Positions 6,746-10,041 of a stretch of 10,041 nt of DNA are shown here, piece after piece (within the stretch, counting starts at the first letter, position 1; every line of letters begins with the position of its first letter). The stretch comes from Flavobacteriales bacterium. GTDB taxonomy: Bacteria > Bacteroidota > Bacteroidia > Flavobacteriales > Crocinitomicaceae. The notes under the pieces are model-generated. The model searched no databases. It saw only the letters and a program-made list of their open reading frames with translations, and was not told where the DNA came from. The position numbers and the translations under genes were made by a program. The stretch lies in contig CANCEQ010000109.1 in assembly GCA_947375085.1 (NCBI GenBank), forward strand, positions 1 through 10,041. Direction: 5' to 3'.

Positions 6746-7752
6746 CTAGGGTTTCTGAATTTTCTCCAGTCTTGTTTGATTAAAAAATCAGCTAAATCAT
6801 TTCCATTTAATCGATCTATTTCAGTCGCGTTTTTTTCTAATAAATCCGAAACAATGAATCGAGTTCCTTTAATTTTTGATTGTAATTCTTTCGCTTTATT
6901 ATGCCATAATTCAAAAGCCGAACCATCCTTCGATAAATCAGGGAATAAATAGATATTTCTACCTTCTAATATCTTACATTTTTCATAATTTAAGCTACTT
7001 AAATTGTAAACAGCTAACCATAATAGATTTTTTCTATACTTTGGAAACCCAAAATAAAGTGTACCATATATTGCAGTTTTTGGAGCCTCAACAAGTACAA
7101 TAGGATTTTCAGGATATTTATCAATTAAATGCTCTCCAAATAAACAACTTACTTTCTTTTCATTTTTGTCGTATTGATCAATCCAAGTAGGTAGAGTCAT
7201 ATTATTTTTAAAAAATTCTCTTGCTATTACTTTATGAATAAAATTTGTGTTGATCGTATTATTATTTTCATCAAATTTTTTAACCTGAATAGCATGAACT
7301 CGTCTTTTAAAATCAATAAAAGGAAATGTAATTGCTCCTGAATATTCTCCCTTAATTATTGTACCTAAAGAATATAATTGATTAACTTCTTCAATGTCAT
7401 TAATATCAAAAGGGAATGGCACTTTATTGATTAAATTCTGTAAGAAAACATTTTGTATTAACCTTCCGTTTTCTCTTAATTTTAACAAAATTTCTAATGG
7501 AATATAGATTTTAATTTGTTGTTTTTTATAGACTTTTTTAGAGGTTACAATTTCTAATCCTTGATTGTAATTTTCTTTATAAGGATTTAAGTGATAGGCA
7601 CAATTAACCTCTCTATCACAACGACCAAATAATTCAGGTAATAATTCATTTGTAATAGTGTTTTCATATTGCACAAACGTTTTTTTGTTACAATTTGGGC
7701 ACATAGTTTTTGAGCTCCCTTTAAGGAGTTGAAATATAAATTGATTTTCCAT
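6739..7752 (-). CDS. Zinc-finger/Toprim primase-like protein (DUF6371-like)
   Basis: The 337 residues look like a primase of Bacteroidota mobile elements. An N-terminal zinc finger is formed by Cys18-x2-Cys21 and Cys45/Cys51 with His54 nearby (CPNC; GRCDREVNCAYHLNPYK), as in CHC2-like primase fingers. The centre (130-180) has beta strands, GEYSGAITFPFIDFKRRVHAIQVKKF in outline. A Toprim-like fold follows: Glu222 in VLVEAPKTA (219-227), then Asp272 in IYLFPDLSKDG (267-277), and NDLADFL at 318-324. The second Toprim motif is PDLSKD rather than a classical DxD, so whether it is catalytically active is uncertain. Its expected role is priming replication of the element together with the adjacent helicase. 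It starts at the ATG at 7752, 47 bases after the helicase stop, just beyond a 3 x 9-bp repeat. Family assignment is from remembered pattern, not a search. Confidence 0.8.
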   Translation of the reverse strand: MENQFIFQLLKGSSKTMCPNCNKKTFVQYENTITNELLPELFGRCDREVNCAYHLNPYKENYNQGLEIVTSKKVYKKQQIKIYIPLEILLKLRENGRLIQNVFLQNLINKVPFPFDINDIEEVNQLYSLGTIIKGEYSGAITFPFIDFKRRVHAIQVKKFDENNNTINTNFIHKVIAREFFKNNMTLPTWIDQYDKNEKKVSCLFGEHLIDKYPENPIVLVEAPKTAIYGTLYFGFPKYRKNLLWLAVYNLSSLNYEKCKILEGRNIYLFPDLSKDGSAFELWHNKAKELQSKIKGTRFIVSDLLEKNATEIDRLNGNDLADFLIKQDWRKFRNPRV

Positions 7753-7755
7753 AAT

Positions 7756-7782
7756 GAAAAGTGTGAAAAGTGTGAAAAGTGT
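7756..7782 (+). repeat. Three perfect tandem copies of GAAAAGTGT
   Basis: The 9-bp unit occurs three times without mismatch (7756-7764, 7765-7773, 7774-7782), followed by GAA. It fills most of the 47-base gap between the helicase stop and the primase ATG. Short perfect direct repeats beside replication genes resemble iterons, but three 9-bp units are fewer and shorter than typical plasmid iterons. Alternatively it is a leader or regulatory element for primase translation, or a slippage product. Confidence 0.85.
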
Positions 7783-7799
7783 GAATTAAAAAAATAACC

Positions 7800-9410
7800 T
7801 TAAAATTTAATATTGTCTTGAACTAAATAAACCTCATATCCCCTATTACTTCGTTCAATAATTACTCCTTCACTTTGAATACGTTTATTGAAATTTTGTT
7901 TATTTACGGGTTTGAATCCATCTTCTAAACAAAAATCACGGTAATTTTTATAGAGTTCCTTCAATAAAATAGAACATGTAGTTGATTTTGTGTAATTATT
8001 GTCTTGAATAAATAACTTAACACTATCCGATTGAGTTTTATATACTTCAACAGCTTTAACACTTGATTCACATGTTGTAAACCTTCCTTGAATTATTAAT
8101 CGGTTTAAACCTTCTAAAACCCAATTAAAAACACCAGCCAATTCATTATCAATGATTTTTGTGTGAAGTTGTTTATCCTGTTCATGTTCTGCAATAGTTA
8201 TCTCAAAAGTCAATATTAAAAACCGTCTAAAAAAAGCATTAGTTTGTTCAACATCTTTTGGTAACTCATTACAGTTAAAAATCAATTTAGCATACTGATG
8301 CAATTCCATTGGTTGTCCATAAGGTAATCTTGCTGAAATAGGTTCTCCAGATACCATTTGTTTAAAAATAGAAGCTTCTAATTTTCCATTAATCTCACTT
8401 GCATAGTTGAGTAATTTATTTCCAATCATTGCTCTATGATAGCCATTTTCATTTGTTAAATCTTGTAAAGAATGATAACTGATATTTTGTGACCCTAATA
8501 AAGCGTTGACAATCTCAAAAAATACTGATTTACCATTTGCTCCAGTTCCATATAGAATCAAAGCTTTTTCTTCTTTCAGTAATTTACTCCCATGTTTAAT
8601 AAAAATTGAACCTAAATATTCTGCTAATACTTTTTGTTTTTCAATTTCAGGAATTACAGTATCTAGATATTTTTGAAAAATAGGTGCTTTCGCAATTGGA
8701 TCATAGTTAAAAGGTAATTGATAGGTTAGAAAATCTTTACTAGAAAATGGTCTTAATTTTGTTTCCTTTCCATTTATTTCAAAAGTGCCATTTAATAAAT
8801 TTATTAAAACTAAATTTTTATTGGGTTTTGGATGAGGTAAATACGCCTCACAGATAAACTGTGAAAACAGCTTTTCTTTAAACTGGTAAAATTTAGAAGA
8901 TATTTTTTCAACGCCTTGTTTTTGAGATGCTTCTCCTAAAAATCTTTGAACAGCTTCTTTTTCAATACTTGACCAATATGTTCCATTATATAAATATACA
9001 TAATCCATATTTTTACATAAATTCCATTTGTTTTTCATTGCAACAGAAAGTACATTTTCAATAGATAATACTATGTAATGTTTATTATTAAGCTTACAAA
9101 GTGATAAATCTTTAATCAGTATTTTTATTTTTTGTCTAATTTCTTCTCTTTCTTCTTGTTCAACAGTGTATAATTTTTGTTGTAATTCGTTAAATGATTT
9201 TCTTATAGTTTCAATATTTGGAAATGCCAAACTTTCAAAATCAATTCTTTCAATCTGATCTAATAACTCGTTTAGAATTTCTGAATGAGGAATGGAAGTC
9301 TCATTTTCATGAATTAAAGCCTGTAAATGTTCTTTAAATGTTTCAGGCATAAATAACGATTCTTTATTTTCATCGTTTATTATTAACTTCTTTGTTTTCG
9401 AATTATCCAT
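7800..9410 (-). CDS. P4/D5-family SF3 helicase (phage/plasmid primase C-terminal type)
   Basis: I choose the ATG at 9410, giving 536 residues, because AGGAGG lies five bases upstream; the longer frame opening at 9446 would overlap the previous gene by 44 bases. Residues about 130-290 match the D5 N-terminal region (YVYLYNGTYW, LINLLNGTFEI). The SF3 AAA+ core follows: Walker A GTGANGKS (288-295), a Walker B-like acidic strand KLLNYASEI (332-340), motif C/sensor IFNCNELP (377-384) and an arginine-finger region FFRRFLIL (393-400). The C-terminus (about 480-530, NKQNFNKRIQSEGVIIERS) looks like a winged helix. Hexameric helicases of this type unwind the origin of P4-like satellites, phages and plasmids. 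The N-terminal 120 residues are charged and helical and carry no primase motif; priming is presumably supplied by the adjacent Toprim gene. It overlaps the HTH gene by eight bases (ATGGATAA), so the two are translationally coupled. Confidence 0.93.
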   Translation of the reverse strand: MDNSKTKKLIINDENKESLFMPETFKEHLQALIHENETSIPHSEILNELLDQIERIDFESLAFPNIETIRKSFNELQQKLYTVEQEEREEIRQKIKILIKDLSLCKLNNKHYIVLSIENVLSVAMKNKWNLCKNMDYVYLYNGTYWSSIEKEAVQRFLGEASQKQGVEKISSKFYQFKEKLFSQFICEAYLPHPKPNKNLVLINLLNGTFEINGKETKLRPFSSKDFLTYQLPFNYDPIAKAPIFQKYLDTVIPEIEKQKVLAEYLGSIFIKHGSKLLKEEKALILYGTGANGKSVFFEIVNALLGSQNISYHSLQDLTNENGYHRAMIGNKLLNYASEINGKLEASIFKQMVSGEPISARLPYGQPMELHQYAKLIFNCNELPKDVEQTNAFFRRFLILTFEITIAEHEQDKQLHTKIIDNELAGVFNWVLEGLNRLIIQGRFTTCESSVKAVEVYKTQSDSVKLFIQDNNYTKSTTCSILLKELYKNYRDFCLEDGFKPVNKQNFNKRIQSEGVIIERSNRGYEVYLVQDNIKF

Positions 9411-9753
9411 TTTTACCTCCTTTCTTACTTGTGTATTCAAGAGCAAGTTTTTGAATATCCATATTTGAAAGTTTACTTCCTTGTCGTAAATAAGTCATAA
9501 GATCCATTGTCGAAAAATAAAGACGTTTAGATCTTTTCATTACTGGCAATTCTCCTTTACTTACTTTGCTGTAAATAGTTGGGATTGTCAAACTCAATAA
9601 TTCAGAAGCTTGTTTTATCGTTAAAAGTTTATCAATTGGATCTGAAACTTTTTGTTCGATATTTTGAGTTAAAAGACGTTCGATATTTTCGAGTCTTTGT
9701 GATAATTGATTTACCGCTTTGGGTAAAAGGTCAAATGATAAATGTGTTTCCAT
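9403..9753 (-). CDS. AlpA/excisionase-type HTH protein (HTH_17, MerR-like fold)
   Basis: The frame can be opened at a TTG at 9783, but ATG at 9753 is the first ATG and is preferred, giving 116 residues. Residues about 8-30 (LLPKAVNQLSQRLENIERLL) form a short coiled coil that probably dimerises. Residues 43-92 (LLTIKQASELLSLTIPTIYSKV, then ELPVMKRSKRLYFSTMDLMTYLRQG) are a winged MerR/excisionase HTH. Proteins of this type act as excision factors or as activators of integrated-element operons (AlpA). It heads the minus-strand replication module, so control of this operon is likely. Two direct repeats at 9794-9828 upstream are candidate binding sites. Its last codons (KKGGKNG) contain the helicase Shine-Dalgarno site. 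Confidence 0.85.
   Translation of the reverse strand: METHLSFDLLPKAVNQLSQRLENIERLLTQNIEQKVSDPIDKLLTIKQASELLSLTIPTIYSKVSKGELPVMKRSKRLYFSTMDLMTYLRQGSKLSNMDIQKLALEYTSKKGGKNG
9416..9421 (-). promoter_or_regulatory. Strong AGGAGG ribosome binding site deciding the helicase start
   Basis: AGGAGG on the minus strand ends five bases before the ATG at 9410. It is encoded within the Lys-Lys-Gly-Gly-Lys codons ending the HTH gene. None of the other starts I examined in the window has such a site, which supports ATG at 9410 over the longer frame. Confidence 0.75.
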
Positions 9754-9793
9754 GTTTAAATGTTTAATAATTTTGTTCTGCAATATTCATCAT

Positions 9794-9828
9794 GGATTTT
9801 ATGGGTAAAAAGGTGGGATTTATGGGTA
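9794..9828. repeat. Two imperfect direct repeats upstream of the HTH gene, possible operator
   Basis: GGATTTTATGGGTA (9794-9807) and GGATTTATGGGTA (9816-9828) are direct repeats differing by one T, with a start-to-start distance of 22 bases, about two turns of DNA. They lie 41-75 bases upstream of the chosen ATG of the excisionase-type gene. AlpA/Xis-type proteins commonly bind short direct repeats next to their own gene or att site, so these are plausible binding sites. The 132-base gap between 9753 and 9886 holds no other gene. Confidence 0.55.
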
Positions 9829-9885
9829 TTTAATTAATAATAAAATCAAGAAGGTTAAACAGTTTAAAATCTTACTTTTACAATT

Positions 9886-10041
9886 ATGAAATACTTTCTA
9901 TATTTTCTTTTCTTTTTAAATAATTTCATTTTTAGTCAAACAAAAATTGATATAATTAAAGAGCATGGTTACACTTCAGAAAAAGGAGAAAAAAATTATA
10001 TCTCATCTGATAAACTTCAAAGTCTAATTAATAAAAATATT
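9886..10041 (+). CDS. Start of a secreted protein, 3' end missing
   Basis: An ATG at 9886 opens a frame that runs without stop to the window end, giving 52 codons. Residues 1-17 form a typical Bacteroidota signal peptide: Lys2, a run of Phe/Leu/Tyr, then NFIFS before Gln18, a common start of the mature chain after signal peptidase I. There is no lipobox cysteine, so it is probably periplasmic or exported rather than a lipoprotein. The mature part visible (TKIDIIKEHGYTSEKGE...) is polar and not recognised. It is divergent from the replication module, and whether it is host DNA or element cargo cannot be decided. A plausible but poor second promoter box, TACTTTTA, lies just upstream; no Shine-Dalgarno site is seen. 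Confidence 0.75.
   Translation, partial: MKYFLYFLFFLNNFIFSQTKIDIIKEHGYTSEKGEKNYISSDKLQSLINKNI

Larger units (their letters stand above)
6391..9828 (-). mobile_element. Replication module of an integrated mobile element (satellite-like or mobilizable)
   Basis: Four minus-strand genes follow each other: excisionase/AlpA-type HTH, SF3 helicase of the P4/D5 type, zinc-finger/Toprim primase and a small basic protein. Two associated repeat sets lie upstream of the HTH gene and around the primase. This gene set is typical of integrated elements and phage satellites. No integrase, relaxase, capsid, portal or lysis gene is present in the window, so the element's type and ends cannot be fixed. Its limits here are those of the recognisable genes and the repeats at 9794-9828, not true boundaries. 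Confidence 0.6.

Noticed and set aside
6876..7103. Plus-strand frame of 75 codons
   Set aside because: It is a shadow inside the Toprim primase gene.
7756..7782. CRISPR array
   Set aside because: The units are nine bases long and directly adjacent, with no spacers and no cas genes.
9579..9767. Plus-strand frame of 62 codons
   Set aside because: It is a shadow of the excisionase-type HTH gene.
9754..9783. Ten-residue N-terminal extension of the HTH protein from a TTG
   Set aside because: There is no ribosome site, and the ATG at 9753 begins just before the coiled coil, so the shorter start is preferred.
1386..9885. Matching attachment-site direct repeats in the two flanking gaps
   Set aside because: Comparison by eye of 1386-1760 with 9784-9885 gave only short A/T-rich matches that are expected by chance.

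Overview
The window looks like a low-GC Bacteroidota chromosome, most likely Flavobacteriales-like. The reasons are the strongly A/T-biased codons, mostly weak Shine-Dalgarno sites, an OmpA-family-style TPR/PD40 envelope protein at the left edge, and a primase/helicase pair typical of Bacteroidota integrated elements. No rRNA, tRNA, CRISPR array or insertion sequence is visible.

Layout. Positions 1-1385 (minus strand) hold the N-terminal 461 codons of a secreted TPR + PD40 beta-propeller protein. Its base composition is clearly richer in G+C than the rest, so it looks like host backbone. A 375-base A/T-rich gap follows, then an orphan 558-residue membrane protein on the plus strand (1761-3437). 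A compact minus-strand cassette of three small genes (4938 down to 3651) is tightly spaced (a 5-base gap, then a 1-base TAATG overlap). Its last gene resembles the permuted NlpC/P60 (LRAT/H-rev107-like) cysteine enzyme fold. A small Xre-type repressor (5324-5082, minus) lies just upstream of it. Divergent from that repressor is a zinc-ribbon membrane protein with a C-terminal SmpA/OmlA-like region (5380-6390, plus).

From 6391 to about 9753 there is a minus-strand replication module of a mobile element. In transcription order it has an AlpA/excisionase-type HTH protein, a P4/D5-type SF3 helicase, a DUF6371-like zinc-finger/Toprim primase, and a small basic protein ending in a GKPKQ-type motif. 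The HTH and helicase genes overlap by 8 bases, and the helicase has an unusually good AGGAGG site written inside the HTH gene's last codons. No integrase, relaxase or capsid gene is in the window. A second secreted protein begins at 9886 on the plus strand and runs off the end.

Interpretation. The replication module and the orphan genes between 1761 and 6390 fit an integrated element (satellite-like or mobilizable) with cargo. The three-gene cassette with its neighbouring Xre regulator is the best candidate for an undescribed system. A host-conflict role is inference from context only. Other points of interest are a 3 x 9-bp perfect tandem repeat before the primase with a degenerate inverted counterpart after it, and a pair of direct repeats upstream of the HTH gene that could be its operator.
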